A stretch of 64,000 bases of DNA from QHXN01 sp963785125 (GTDB taxonomy: Bacteria > Acidobacteriota > Blastocatellia > Pyrinomonadales > Pyrinomonadaceae): positions 1,302,001 through 1,366,000 of the forward strand of contig CAWATU010000007.1 in NCBI GenBank assembly GCA_963785125.1, read 5' to 3'. The translations under genes were made by a program, and so were the position numbers. Of the stretch, positions 19,395 through 27,497 are shown one piece after another. Each line of letters starts with the position of its first letter. Positions within the stretch are counted from its first letter, which is position 1. Under the pieces are notes generated by a model, which had not been told where the DNA came from, did no database searches, and saw nothing but the letters and a program-made list of their open reading frames with translations.

Positions 19395-20153
19395 TTACGA
19401 CACATCACGCCGCACGAAGATGCTGTCGGCCTGCACGACGCGGCCGTCGGCGGGGCTGACCATCTGCTCCATGTTCCCCTGAAAGTCGAAGCCGAGGCCG
19501 CGCATCGTCGCGTAGATTTCGTCGAAGAGCGGCTGCCCCTCGTAGAGCCTGCGGAACGAGGTCTCCATGATGACCGCCGCGGCGCGCTTCACCGTCTCGG
19601 CGCCCCCGGCCAAAACGTTCGCCTCGTAGCCCTGCACGTCAATCTTCAAAAGGATGTTCTCGCTGAGCGGCAGCTCCGCCGCCACCGCGTCGAGCGTCCG
19701 CACCGCGACCGTCAGCGTACGCTCATCCTGCCCGCCCGTGCTCTCCGGGAAAGACTCCTCGTGCAGCTTCGTCATCTTCAGGAATGAGGAGGACGGCGTG
19801 TGCCGTGCGCGTCGGAATTCGAGCGTCCCCTCTTCGCGCCCGAGCGCGCAGTTGATGGGATGAAAGTCCGAGCCCGCGGGCAGCGCCGTCTTCAAAGTCT
19901 CGAAGCAGTCGGGCAGAGGCTCGAACGAGTAGATGGCGGCGCCGGGAAAGACCTCGCGCGCGAGCCGCGCGAACTGCCCCGTGTTCGCGCCGATGTCGAG
20001 GATGCTCTTAACGCCAGCGTCGAGCAGCCACGGCCGGCGCAGGTTGCGGTAGTGCTCGTAGTCGATGCCGCGCCGCCGGAGCCCGATGGCCTCGGGATGG
20101 CGCGCCATGATGAGCCCTCGGTAGGCGAGTGCGCTTATGTCTCTCAGCTTCAT
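19395..20153 (-). CDS. FkbM family SAM-dependent methyltransferase
   Basis: 252 residues. SILDIGANTGQFARLAREVFP is the SAM site (residues about 57-77), IYSFEPLPDCFETLKTAL the second strand, and NILLKIDVQGYEANVLAGGAETV the FkbM signature (Asp-Val-Gln-Gly-Tyr-Glu). AAVIMETSFRRLYEGQPLFDE is the conserved tail block. FkbM enzymes O-methylate polyketides or sugars; here a glycan hydroxyl is the likely target. It is the last gene of the long minus-strand operon that begins at 36.5 kb and ends at the 19318-19391 hairpin; 12 bp separate it from the GT4 gene upstream. Confidence 0.88.
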   Translation of the reverse strand: MKLRDISALAYRGLIMARHPEAIGLRRRGIDYEHYRNLRRPWLLDAGVKSILDIGANTGQFARLAREVFPGAAIYSFEPLPDCFETLKTALPAGSDFHPINCALGREEGTLEFRRARHTPSSSFLKMTKLHEESFPESTGGQDERTLTVAVRTLDAVAAELPLSENILLKIDVQGYEANVLAGGAETVKRAAAVIMETSFRRLYEGQPLFDEIYATMRGLGFDFQGNMEQMVSPADGRVVQADSIFVRRDVS

Positions 20154-20165
20154 CTCTTAACGGCC

Positions 20166-21386
20166 TTAGTAGTCCCCGCGCCCGGCGGCGACCAGCACGC
20201 GCCGCTTGATCTTCCGCAGCCAGAGTGGGTAGCGCGACACGCACGAGCGCATGACGGGAAACCCTCTACCGCGCCGCGCCGGTGCGGCGCCGACGCTTTC
20301 GTCGAAGGCCGCCGCGTAGCGTTCGGTCATCCGCTCGACGCTATAGTCCTGCCCCGTCTCCCACGCCGCACGGCTCATCTCGGCCAAGCGCCCGCGGTCT
20401 GCTTCGAGCGTCAGCAAACGTTCGGTGAAGGCCGCGAAGTCGCCCACCCCTTCCAGGAAACCGTTGACGCCCTCCCGCACCAGCTCCGCGTTGCCGCTGT
20501 CGATGCGCGTGACGACCGGCACCACGCCGTGGCCCATCGCTTCGAGCATCGCCAACGGCAACCCCTCCACATCCGACACGAGCAGGAGCACGTCCAGCTC
20601 ACGCAAACGCCCCTTCACCTCGGCCGACGAGAGCCAGCCCCAGAACTTCACACGTTCGTCCACCCCGGCCGCCCTGAAGCCCTCCTCCAGCGGCGCGCGC
20701 TCGGGGCCGTCCCCGACAAGGTGCAGCTCGAAGTTCAGACCGCGCCGTCGCATCTCCGCGGCCAGCGGGATGAGGTCGAGCACGCGCTTCTGACTGTGGA
20801 CGAGCCGCCCGACGTACCCTGCGCGCAGAGGGGCGCGGCCCCTTGCGGTGGCGTCGGCGCGCGCCTCCATCTCCTCGCGCGTGATGGAGGCCACGCCATA
20901 CGGTATCTGGCGCGCGCGCCCAGCCTCCACGCCGCAGTAGGAGACTATCTTGCGAACCGTCTCGCGGCTGACGCCCACGGCGCAGTCGATGAAGGACTGG
21001 TAGTGACGCAGCGGCTCGTAGAAGGCCGGGCCGTCGCTGTGGACGACCGCGACGGTCGCCGTCCGCGCGTCGAGCAGAGGCAGCGCCAGCCACCCCGCGT
21101 CCGGCGAGACCGAGACGAGGTAAACGTCCGCGCCCTCTCCGTTGACCCACGCGGCCAGACGTTCGGCGCGCTCCTCCGGCAAGTCCACCGCGCGCCACAC
21201 GTCCTCTCGAATCTCGACGCCCGCGTTCCGCATCGCGTCCACGAGTGAACGTTCGGGGCCGGGCTCCGTGACGAGCGTGACGCGCTCGCCGCGCCGGACG
21301 AGGGCGCACGTCAGCTCGACGACGAAGGTGTGCGCGCCGCCCGTCGGCGGAGTGGTGATGGTCGAATCGACGACGACGATATGCAT
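20166..21386 (-). CDS. Glycosyltransferase family 4 (GT-B)
   Basis: About 406 residues from ATG 21386 (MHIVVVDSTITTPPTGGAHT); the open frame extends 24 codons upstream over the end of the next gene, without conserved residues. GT-B marks: TPPTGGAHTFVVELTCALVRRG at the N-terminus, YVGRLVHSQKRVLDLIPLAAEM, LHLVGDGPERAPLEEGF, VKFWGWLSS, and the donor-binding VEGLPLAMLEAMGHGVVPVVT followed by the E-x7-E-like region with SGNAELVREGVNGFL. It is an inner-membrane-associated cytoplasmic enzyme adding one sugar. Confidence 0.87.
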   Translation of the reverse strand: MHIVVVDSTITTPPTGGAHTFVVELTCALVRRGERVTLVTEPGPERSLVDAMRNAGVEIREDVWRAVDLPEERAERLAAWVNGEGADVYLVSVSPDAGWLALPLLDARTATVAVVHSDGPAFYEPLRHYQSFIDCAVGVSRETVRKIVSYCGVEAGRARQIPYGVASITREEMEARADATARGRAPLRAGYVGRLVHSQKRVLDLIPLAAEMRRRGLNFELHLVGDGPERAPLEEGFRAAGVDERVKFWGWLSSAEVKGRLRELDVLLLVSDVEGLPLAMLEAMGHGVVPVVTRIDSGNAELVREGVNGFLEGVGDFAAFTERLLTLEADRGRLAEMSRAAWETGQDYSVERMTERYAAAFDESVGAAPARRGRGFPVMRSCVSRYPLWLRKIKRRVLVAAGRGDY

Positions 21387-21423
21387 ATTGCGCGCGCGGC
21401 CGTTCAAGCAGGGCTCGCGGCGC

Positions 21424-22386
21424 TCAACGGCCCCGAACCCTGTTGACGTGCCACTCAATCCTGAACAGACATTCCCTGCTGATGAAGTTGAACCCCCGCG
21501 GCCAGAGCTTCAAGACCAACTTCTGCGCGCGGGTCACCACGTTCGTCTCCCACGCGGCGAACTCTTCCAGAGACCGCGCGGCCTCGGCCAGCTTATTCTC
21601 CCTGACGAGCGCCTCGATGAGGCTCCGGTAGAGGTCGCGGATGCGCGTCCGCACCTCCTTCTCGCCGAGGACTTCGGGGCGCCCGTGCTTCTTCTTCACC
21701 TCGACCATCGGGCGCAGCACGTTACTCAGACGATGGGTCGAAGCCTCGGAGTGGCGCCGGTACTTGATGAGCTGCTCCTCCATCCCGTAGAAGAGCGCGC
21801 CGGCCGCGGCGAGGCTGAGCCACAGGTCGTAGTCCTCGCAGTTCTGGTAACGCCGGTCTTCGTCGAAGAGCCCGACCTTCTCAAGCAGTTCCCTGCGCAC
21901 CAAGACCGACTGTATCTGAATCCGGTTGAAGGCGTAGAGGAGCCGGAACATCTCGGCTCCTTCGGTGCGCCCCGGAACGGTGGACAGCTCGTACGCCTCG
22001 ACGGACGTGTTGTCGTCCTCGAAGACAAACCCGTTGCTGGAGAGCACGTCGGCCCCGGTCTCCGCGAGCGCCCTGAGCTGTAGCTCAAGCTTCTCTTCGA
22101 CCCACAGGTCGTCGGCGTCGAGGAACGCGACGAGGCTGCCGCGCGAGGCACGGATGCCCGTGTTGCGCGCGGCGGCCTGCCCGCCGTTCTCGCGCGCGAC
22201 GTATTGGATGCGCGCGTCGCGCGCGGCGAGAGCGCGCACGACCTCCCCCGTCCCGTCCTTCGAGCCGTCGTCCACGACGACCAGCTCCCAGTCCTTGTAA
22301 GTCTGTGCGAGCACCGAGCGAATCGCGTCGGCGACGTAACGCTCGGCGTTGTAGGCGGGCATGATGATGCTGACGAGGTGCTGCAT
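21424..22386 (-). CDS. Glycosyltransferase family 2 (GT-A)
   Basis: About 320 residues; ATG 22386 (MQHLVSIIMPAYNAERYVAD) is preceded by GGAGG at a spacing of 9. GT-A motifs: SIIMPAYNAERYV, ELVVVDDGSKDGTGEVVRAL, NGGQAAARNTGIRASRGSLVAFLDADDLW (DADD binds metal and nucleotide), and RRYQNCEDYDLWLSLAAAG with the ED pair of the catalytic base. The C-terminal segment from residue 215 is helical and charged. A standard retention of all GT2 landmarks suggests an active inverting transferase. It sits between GT2 and GT4 genes in the long minus operon, 37 bp from the next. Confidence 0.88.
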   Translation of the reverse strand: MQHLVSIIMPAYNAERYVADAIRSVLAQTYKDWELVVVDDGSKDGTGEVVRALAARDARIQYVARENGGQAAARNTGIRASRGSLVAFLDADDLWVEEKLELQLRALAETGADVLSSNGFVFEDDNTSVEAYELSTVPGRTEGAEMFRLLYAFNRIQIQSVLVRRELLEKVGLFDEDRRYQNCEDYDLWLSLAAAGALFYGMEEQLIKYRRHSEASTHRLSNVLRPMVEVKKKHGRPEVLGEKEVRTRIRDLYRSLIEALVRENKLAEAARSLEEFAAWETNVVTRAQKLVLKLWPRGFNFISRECLFRIEWHVNRVRGR

Positions 22387-22410
22387 AAGAGAGGGCCTCC
22401 GCACGGCCTT

Positions 22411-23349
22411 TCAGCGCGCCCCGCCGCCCGCGAGCCGGCGCCGCACGCGCCCGAGGCGGTACGCCAGCGAGTTCGAGAGCCGGACGGTCGCGGGGCGCCA
22501 GACGAGGTGTCTGAACATCGAGGCGCGCAGGCGCCAGTGCGCGGGACTGAACGGCGAGGGCCAGTAGGCGGGCGCCCGCCTCCTCAACTCGTCGTGGTAG
22601 GCGGCGAAGCCGTCGCCCGTCTTGGCCTCTTCGTGGTAGGTGGCGCACGAGAGGTCGCAATCGATGTTCTTAAACTCGAAGTGGCGGGCGATGCGCACCC
22701 AGTAGTCGAAGTCCATCGTCAGATGCAGGCTCTCGTCGAGGTAGCCGACGCGCTCGAAGACTTCGCGCCGCCAGAAGATGGAGGGCTGGTGCATTCGGTA
22801 GCCCTTCCAGAATGAGAGGAGTCCCTCCAGATTCTCGAAACGGCCCGAGAGCCGGTGCGGCGGCCGTCCGTCCGCGTAGACCCGCACGCAGTGGCCGACG
22901 ACGGCCGCCGCGCCATCGCCCCCGAAGAGCGCCTCGGCGACGGCGCGCAGGGCGCCCGGGAGGAGATAGTCGTCGCTGTTGAGCCAGCAGAGCACGTCCC
23001 CCGTCGCCCGCGCCAGACCCTTGTTGATGGCGTGGCTCTGCCCGCGGTCGCGCTCGCTCTCCCAGTGTGCGAGGAAGGGCTCGTACCTCCTGATGACCTC
23101 GACGCTTTCGTCCGTGCTCCCGCCGTCCACGACGATGTACTCAAGGTTCGGGTAGCCTTGGAGCAGGACGGAGCGGAGCGTCTGCTCGATGAACCGGCCC
23201 TGGTTATACGACGGCGTGACGACGCTGACGCGCGGCCACGGGCGCCCGCCGGGGAGCGTCGCCGGCAGGGGCTCGGGCTCGTCCGTCCAGGGCCAGCCCT
23301 CCCGGCTCGCGGGCGGGGCCGGGAACGTGTCGTTGGTCGTGCTCGTCAT
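22411..23349 (-). CDS. Glycosyltransferase family 2 (GT-A), member of a tandem pair
   Basis: About 312 residues from ATG 23349 (MTSTTNDTFPAPPASREGW); the longer frame to 23433 overlaps the upstream gene and carries no conserved residues. WPRVSVVTPSYNQGRFIEQT, EYIVVDGGSTDESVEVI, SERDRGQSHAINKGLARATGDVL and WLNSDDYLLPGALRAV are the GT-A landmarks; MDFDYWVRIARHFEF marks the acceptor side. It is clearly paralogous to the gene at 23412-24362: protein motifs and long DNA blocks (22970-23150 versus 24045-24235) match. The proline-rich first 30 residues are unique to it. Transfer of a hexose to the growing repeat unit is likely; donor unknown. Confidence 0.86.
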   Translation of the reverse strand: MTSTTNDTFPAPPASREGWPWTDEPEPLPATLPGGRPWPRVSVVTPSYNQGRFIEQTLRSVLLQGYPNLEYIVVDGGSTDESVEVIRRYEPFLAHWESERDRGQSHAINKGLARATGDVLCWLNSDDYLLPGALRAVAEALFGGDGAAAVVGHCVRVYADGRPPHRLSGRFENLEGLLSFWKGYRMHQPSIFWRREVFERVGYLDESLHLTMDFDYWVRIARHFEFKNIDCDLSCATYHEEAKTGDGFAAYHDELRRRAPAYWPSPFSPAHWRLRASMFRHLVWRPATVRLSNSLAYRLGRVRRRLAGGGAR

Positions 23350-23411
23350 AGCCTCTCGCGGCCTCAAGTATGCATAGCGGCGCCCGTTCTTCACAAACGC
23401 GCGTGGCCGCC

Positions 23412-24362
23412 TCATTCGTCTTCCGGCTCCCACACGATGTGGAGCATCCGCGAGGCGACCTCGACCTTGTCCTCACCGTGGCGGCGCAGGTACGGCGAGA
23501 GCAGCGCCCTCTTCTTGCGCGCGTACAGCCGCCAGCCCCCCCGGCGCCGCGTGACCCACGACCAGCGCGCGCGGAACTCGCTCGATGCCGGATAGAGGTT
23601 CGCCGCCAGGTCTTCGTAGGCGGCGGCCCAGTCGCCGCCGGCGTGGCGGCGCACCACCTCGACAACCTCTTCGCGCCTCTTCCCGCCGCCCGTGCCCGTC
23701 TTGTGCGCGGCGTGGTGGCGGTAGACCGAGTAGACGCCCTCCGTGCAACGCAGGGGGAACTCCCGCGAGATGCGGATGAAGAGGTCCCAGTCGAAGGCGT
23801 AGGTGAGCGATTCGTCGATGGGTGCGACGCGCTCCCATGCGCGGCGGCTGAAGAAGCTGGACGGCTGGTCGATGAAGTCGAAGACGGCGAGGTCCCGGCT
23901 CGTCAGGTGGAGCACCTGCGGCATGCGCACCGTGTAGTCGTACTGCGGGTAGCCCTCGTAGCGCAGCAGGCAGCCGCCGTAGAGGAAGTCGAAGGGCTGC
24001 TCCAGGTACTGGAGCGCCGCGGCGTAGAGGGCGCCCGGCAGGTAGTAATCGTCGCTGTTGATCCAGCACAGGATGTCGCCCGTGGCGCGCGCGAACCCCT
24101 TGTTGATGGCGTGGCCCTGCCCGCGGTCGCGCTCGCTCTCCCAGTGTGCGAGGCGGGGCGCGTACCGGCGGATGATCTCCGCGCTGTCGTCCGTGCTTCC
24201 CCCGTCCATGATGATGTACTCAAGGTTGGGGTAGTCCTGCCCCAGCACCGAGAGAATCGTCTGCTCAAGGTATTGGGCCTGGTTGTAGGAGGGCGTCACC
24301 ACCGTGATCCGCGGCCACGCGCCCCCGGGTGTGTTCGGGCCTCTGTTACTTGTGTCAGTCAT
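23412..24362 (-). CDS. Glycosyltransferase family 2 (GT-A), member of a tandem pair
   Basis: About 316 residues from ATG 24362 (MTDTSNRGPNTPGGAWPRIT), which overlaps the stop of the upstream GT4 gene by 4 bases. VVTPSYNQAQYLEQTILSVLG, YIIMDGGSTDDSAEII, SERDRGQGHAINKGFARATG and WINSDDYYLPGALYAA parallel the neighbouring paralog; YAFDWDLFIRISREFPLRC and the basic C-terminus (RRRGGWRLYARKKRALL) follow. A much longer open frame upstream (to 24635) is shadow sequence from the GT4 gene. Both paralogs keep the full GT-A set, so they may add successive identical or related sugars. Confidence 0.86.
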   Translation of the reverse strand: MTDTSNRGPNTPGGAWPRITVVTPSYNQAQYLEQTILSVLGQDYPNLEYIIMDGGSTDDSAEIIRRYAPRLAHWESERDRGQGHAINKGFARATGDILCWINSDDYYLPGALYAAALQYLEQPFDFLYGGCLLRYEGYPQYDYTVRMPQVLHLTSRDLAVFDFIDQPSSFFSRRAWERVAPIDESLTYAFDWDLFIRISREFPLRCTEGVYSVYRHHAAHKTGTGGGKRREEVVEVVRRHAGGDWAAAYEDLAANLYPASSEFRARWSWVTRRRGGWRLYARKKRALLSPYLRRHGEDKVEVASRMLHIVWEPEDE

Positions 24363-25513
24363 GGCTTCTTCAAGGTGCGTCGTTGACTCGCGCCGCCGCG
24401 GGCGGCGACCGAGCGGTAGATTTCGAGCGTCCGCCGGACGGTCTCGTCCCAACTGAACTGTTGCGCCCGCCGGAACCCGCGCTCGATCAGGCGCCCGCGC
24501 TCCGACGGGCTGTCGAGCAGTACGAGGAGGATGTCCGCCAGCTCGTCCGCGGAGCGCGGGTCGAAGAGCAGGCCGGCGTCGCCGACGACCTCCGGCACGC
24601 TGGAGCTGTCGGAGGCGACCACGGGCGTCCCGCACGACATCGCTTCGAGCGGCGGGATGCCGAAGCCCTCGTAGAGCGAAGGGTAGACGAGGGCGATGCT
24701 CGAACGGTAGAGCTTGGCGAGGTGCGCGTCTGTCGGGTGCTCGAAGACTTCGAGCCGTCCGGCCAGCCCCAGCTCCGCGACGCGCCGCCCCTCCTCCGCG
24801 GTCAGCGGCGCCCCGGCCACGCAGAGCGCCGCGTCGGGGCGCGCCGGGGCCACGCGCGCGAAGGCCGCGAGCAGCAGGTCGAAATTCTTGTAGCCCCCGC
24901 GGACGCCCACGTGGAGGAAGTAGGGGCGGCTCGGGACCGGCTCCGGCCCGCGGGACATGGAGGCGTCGATGCTCGCGGCAAGGTGGGTGACGTGGACGCG
25001 GTCGGCGAGCGCGGGGTAGCGTTCGAGCAGGTCGTCGCGGGTGTTGTCCGAGATGCAGATGAGGGCGTCGGCGCCGAAGAAGGCGCGGCGCTTCGCCTCG
25101 GCGAACAGCCCGTCAAAGTCCCCCGTCTCGCGGGGGAAGCGCTCGTGAATCATGTCGTAGATGGTGAGCACGACGGGACTGCGGTAGTCGGCCGTCTCGC
25201 GCTCCGTGAGCTGCGTGTAGTAGGTGGGGTGTACGAGGTCGAAGTGGCCGGTCTCCAGCAGCCGGTTGACGCGGTAGTCCTCCAGGCGCGAGAGGCCGGC
25301 GCTCAGCCTCCGGGGGAGCGCGCCCAGCCGGCGCCGGCCGTAATCGTAGACCTTCAGCCTCGGGTGCGACGGGTAGACACGCGCGGCCCGGGGGCCGAGG
25401 AGGAGCGCGGGGCGGAACTCGCCGGGCAGCGCGCCGATCAGGTTCACGAAGTAACGGTTGACGCCGCCCGTCGCCTGCGCGCCGTAGATGTACCCGTCGT
25501 AAAAGATGCGCAT
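24359..25513 (-). CDS. Glycosyltransferase family 4 (GT-B), mannosyltransferase-like
   Basis: About 384 residues from ATG 25513 (MRIFYDGYIYGAQATGGVNR); nine codons upstream in frame seem spurious. Motifs: GAQATGGVNRYFVNLI, DLVHPTYYTQLTERE, VVLTIYDMIHERFPRETGDF, YFLHVGVRGGYKNFDLLLAAF, LVYPSLYEGFGIPPLEAMSCGTPVV (EGFGIPPLE is the E-x7-E donor motif) and NTRDDLLERYPALADRVHVT. The pattern resembles the WbaZ/MtfB mannosyltransferase group, which agrees with the GDP-mannose enzyme gene just upstream, but donor identity is an inference. It overlaps the following GT2 by 4 bases. Confidence 0.87.
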   Translation of the reverse strand: MRIFYDGYIYGAQATGGVNRYFVNLIGALPGEFRPALLLGPRAARVYPSHPRLKVYDYGRRRLGALPRRLSAGLSRLEDYRVNRLLETGHFDLVHPTYYTQLTERETADYRSPVVLTIYDMIHERFPRETGDFDGLFAEAKRRAFFGADALICISDNTRDDLLERYPALADRVHVTHLAASIDASMSRGPEPVPSRPYFLHVGVRGGYKNFDLLLAAFARVAPARPDAALCVAGAPLTAEEGRRVAELGLAGRLEVFEHPTDAHLAKLYRSSIALVYPSLYEGFGIPPLEAMSCGTPVVASDSSSVPEVVGDAGLLFDPRSADELADILLVLLDSPSERGRLIERGFRRAQQFSWDETVRRTLEIYRSVAARGGASQRRTLKKP

Positions 25514-25563
25514 AGGCCGCCGTAAAAGACAGGCGCTCACGGGCCTGTGTACCCATCGCCCGT

Positions 25564-26544
25564 TCAGCGCGCCGCGCGCCCGGCCGCCTCCAGGTCGGAC
25601 TGCACCATCTCGCTGACCAGTTGGTGGAAGGTATAGGTCGGGCTCCAGCCGAGCACGGCCCGGGCTTTCGCGGAGTCGCCGACGAGCAGGTCTACCTCGG
25701 CCGGCCGCTGGAACCGCTCGTCCACGCGCACGTAGTCGCGGTAGTCGAGCCCGACCTCCGCGAACGCCAGCTCGCAGAACTCGCGCACCGAGCGGCTCTC
25801 GCCCGTCGCCACCACGAAGTCGTCCGGCTCCGCGTGCTGAAGTATCAGGTGCATCGCACGCACATAGTCGCGCGCGTGCCCCCAGTCGCGCCGCGCGTCG
25901 AGGTTGCCCAGACGCAGTTCCGACGCGAGCCCGAGCTTAATCTTCGCCACCGTCGAGGTGATCTTGCGCGTCACGAACTCGAAGCCGCGCCGCGGCCCCT
26001 CGTGGTTGAAGAGGATGCCGGAGGCGCAGAACATCCCGTACGCCTCGCGGTAGTTGCGCGTCAGCTCGAAGCCCGCCACCTTGCTGATGCCGTAGGGCGA
26101 GCGCGGGTGGAAGGGCGTCGTCTCGCGCTGCGGCGTCTCGCGCACCTTGCCGAACATCTCCGAGGAGCCCGCGAAGTAGAACCGGCACTGCTGACGAAGT
26201 TCCCTGAGCGCCGCCAGCATGTAGTGCGTCCCGTTGATGTTCGTGTTCATCGTCGAGAAGCCGTCGGCGAACGACTCGGCGACGAACGACTGCGCGGCGA
26301 GGTGGTAGCACTCGTCGAACTCGACGTGGCTCAAGACGCTGAAGAGGGAGGGGTAAGACTCCAGACTCGCGGCGTGGAGCGTGACCCGTTCGAGCAGGTG
26401 GCTGATGCGGTTGAAGCGCCGCTCGGGGTCTTCGAGCGCCACGCGGCGCACCAGCCCGTGCACCTCGTAACCTTCCGCGAGCAGGTGCTCGGCTAAGTAA
26501 GAGCCGTCCTGCCCCGTGATGCCTGTGATAAGCGCCCTCTTCAA
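25564..26544 (-). CDS. gmd: GDP-mannose 4,6-dehydratase
   Basis: 326 residues, close to the 320-370 of Gmd. RALITGITGQDGSYLAEHLLAEG is the NADP-binding loop in the form typical of Gmd; HGLVRRVALEDPERRFNRI, EFDECYHLAAQSFVAESF, FAGSSEMFGKV (SSE catalytic site) and SPYGISKVAGFELTRNYREAYG (YxxxK) follow, with FNHEGPRRGFEFVTRKI and RRDWGHARDYVRAMHLILQ. It removes water from GDP-D-mannose to give GDP-4-keto-6-deoxymannose in the cytoplasm, the precursor of GDP-rhamnose, GDP-fucose or GDP-perosamine. Slight departures from the canonical Gmd sequence (GISK for AVAK) leave a related NDP-sugar dehydratase possible. The partner reductase may be the SDR at 29590. Confidence 0.85.
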   Translation of the reverse strand: MKRALITGITGQDGSYLAEHLLAEGYEVHGLVRRVALEDPERRFNRISHLLERVTLHAASLESYPSLFSVLSHVEFDECYHLAAQSFVAESFADGFSTMNTNINGTHYMLAALRELRQQCRFYFAGSSEMFGKVRETPQRETTPFHPRSPYGISKVAGFELTRNYREAYGMFCASGILFNHEGPRRGFEFVTRKITSTVAKIKLGLASELRLGNLDARRDWGHARDYVRAMHLILQHAEPDDFVVATGESRSVREFCELAFAEVGLDYRDYVRVDERFQRPAEVDLLVGDSAKARAVLGWSPTYTFHQLVSEMVQSDLEAAGRAAR

Positions 26545-27497
26545 CTCGCCTCCTCCGTCTCGCCGGTCTCGTCCACGGTCACCAGGGGCAGCCGCAGAAG
26601 CTCAAGCCGCTCGCGCTCCGCGTCGGCGGGCACGAAGAGGCCGCGCTCGTCGCGCGACTCGGTGAACGAGCCCGCGACGTAGCCCTCCTCGGGCGTCAGC
26701 TCGCGTAAGTTAGGCGTCATCCGGTCGCGGCGCACGAAGAAGGCGTTGACGCCGTTGCTGTTGCACCCGACGAAGGCGTAGCCCTTGCGCGCACCAAGCA
26801 GGCAGAGCGCACGGAGCGACGCGCCGAAATAGTAGACAGGGTAACGGCCGCCCCTCCTGAACTCCTCGGCGTAGGGGATGGTCACACTGAGGTCGCGGCC
26901 GAACCGGTGGTTATACTCGACGACGACGACCGCGGGCGACACCACGTCGATGGCCCGCCAGACCCAGTAGTCGTTGCCGTCGATGTCTACGGAGAGCAGG
27001 CCGATCTCGCCCGCGATGCCCTGCCCCGAGATGAGGGCGTTGATGTTGTCGCGCGTGATGAACGCTTCGACCGCCCGCAGGTTCTGCCGCCAGCAGATAT
27101 CGCTGCGGCGTACGCTCTCGATGTTCGCGCGGCCGCCGTCCATGACGAGCCCCGTCCAGTTGTCGTGCTCGGCGAGAAAGCGCGTGTTGGCCTCGCGGTA
27201 GTCCTCGACGCCGAACTCGACGAAGACCTTCGGCGCGGCGCCCGTCTCGCGGACTAACCACTGGATGATGCCGTCCTCGCCCCACTGCGAGAAGGCGCGG
27301 AACTCGTGGGGCGCGAGCGGCCCGGCGCCGCTACCACCGCCGCCCAACTGTCGCGCCTCGACGCTCCCGACCGCCGCCTGCAACAGTTCGAGCCGGCGTT
27401 CGAGCGCGCCCGAGCGCGCCTCGATGCTGTCAAGGCGCGCGTTGACGGAGGCGAGCGCCCTGTCGATGAGCGCCCTGACCGTTGAGCTTAAGGCCAT
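26541..27497 (-). CDS. Methyltransferase-like protein of unknown function with N-terminal helix
   Basis: About 318 residues from ATG 27497 (MALSSTVRALIDRALASVNA), which overlaps the stop of the upstream GT by 10 bases; the longer open frame to 27752 is a shadow. Residues 1-60 form a charged, probably coiled-coil helix (RALASVNARLDSIEARSGALERRLELL). Then come FSQWGEDGIIQWLV, KVFVEFGVEDYREANTRFL (SAM-site-like E-F-G), WTGLVMDGGRANIESVRR and LLSVDIDGNDYWVWRAI, which resemble FkbM-type methyltransferases. The end overlaps the start of gmd by 4 bases. A methyltransferase fold is likely; activity and substrate are not shown. Confidence 0.68.
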   Translation of the reverse strand: MALSSTVRALIDRALASVNARLDSIEARSGALERRLELLQAAVGSVEARQLGGGGSGAGPLAPHEFRAFSQWGEDGIIQWLVRETGAAPKVFVEFGVEDYREANTRFLAEHDNWTGLVMDGGRANIESVRRSDICWRQNLRAVEAFITRDNINALISGQGIAGEIGLLSVDIDGNDYWVWRAIDVVSPAVVVVEYNHRFGRDLSVTIPYAEEFRRGGRYPVYYFGASLRALCLLGARKGYAFVGCNSNGVNAFFVRRDRMTPNLRELTPEEGYVAGSFTESRDERGLFVPADAERERLELLRLPLVTVDETGETEEAS

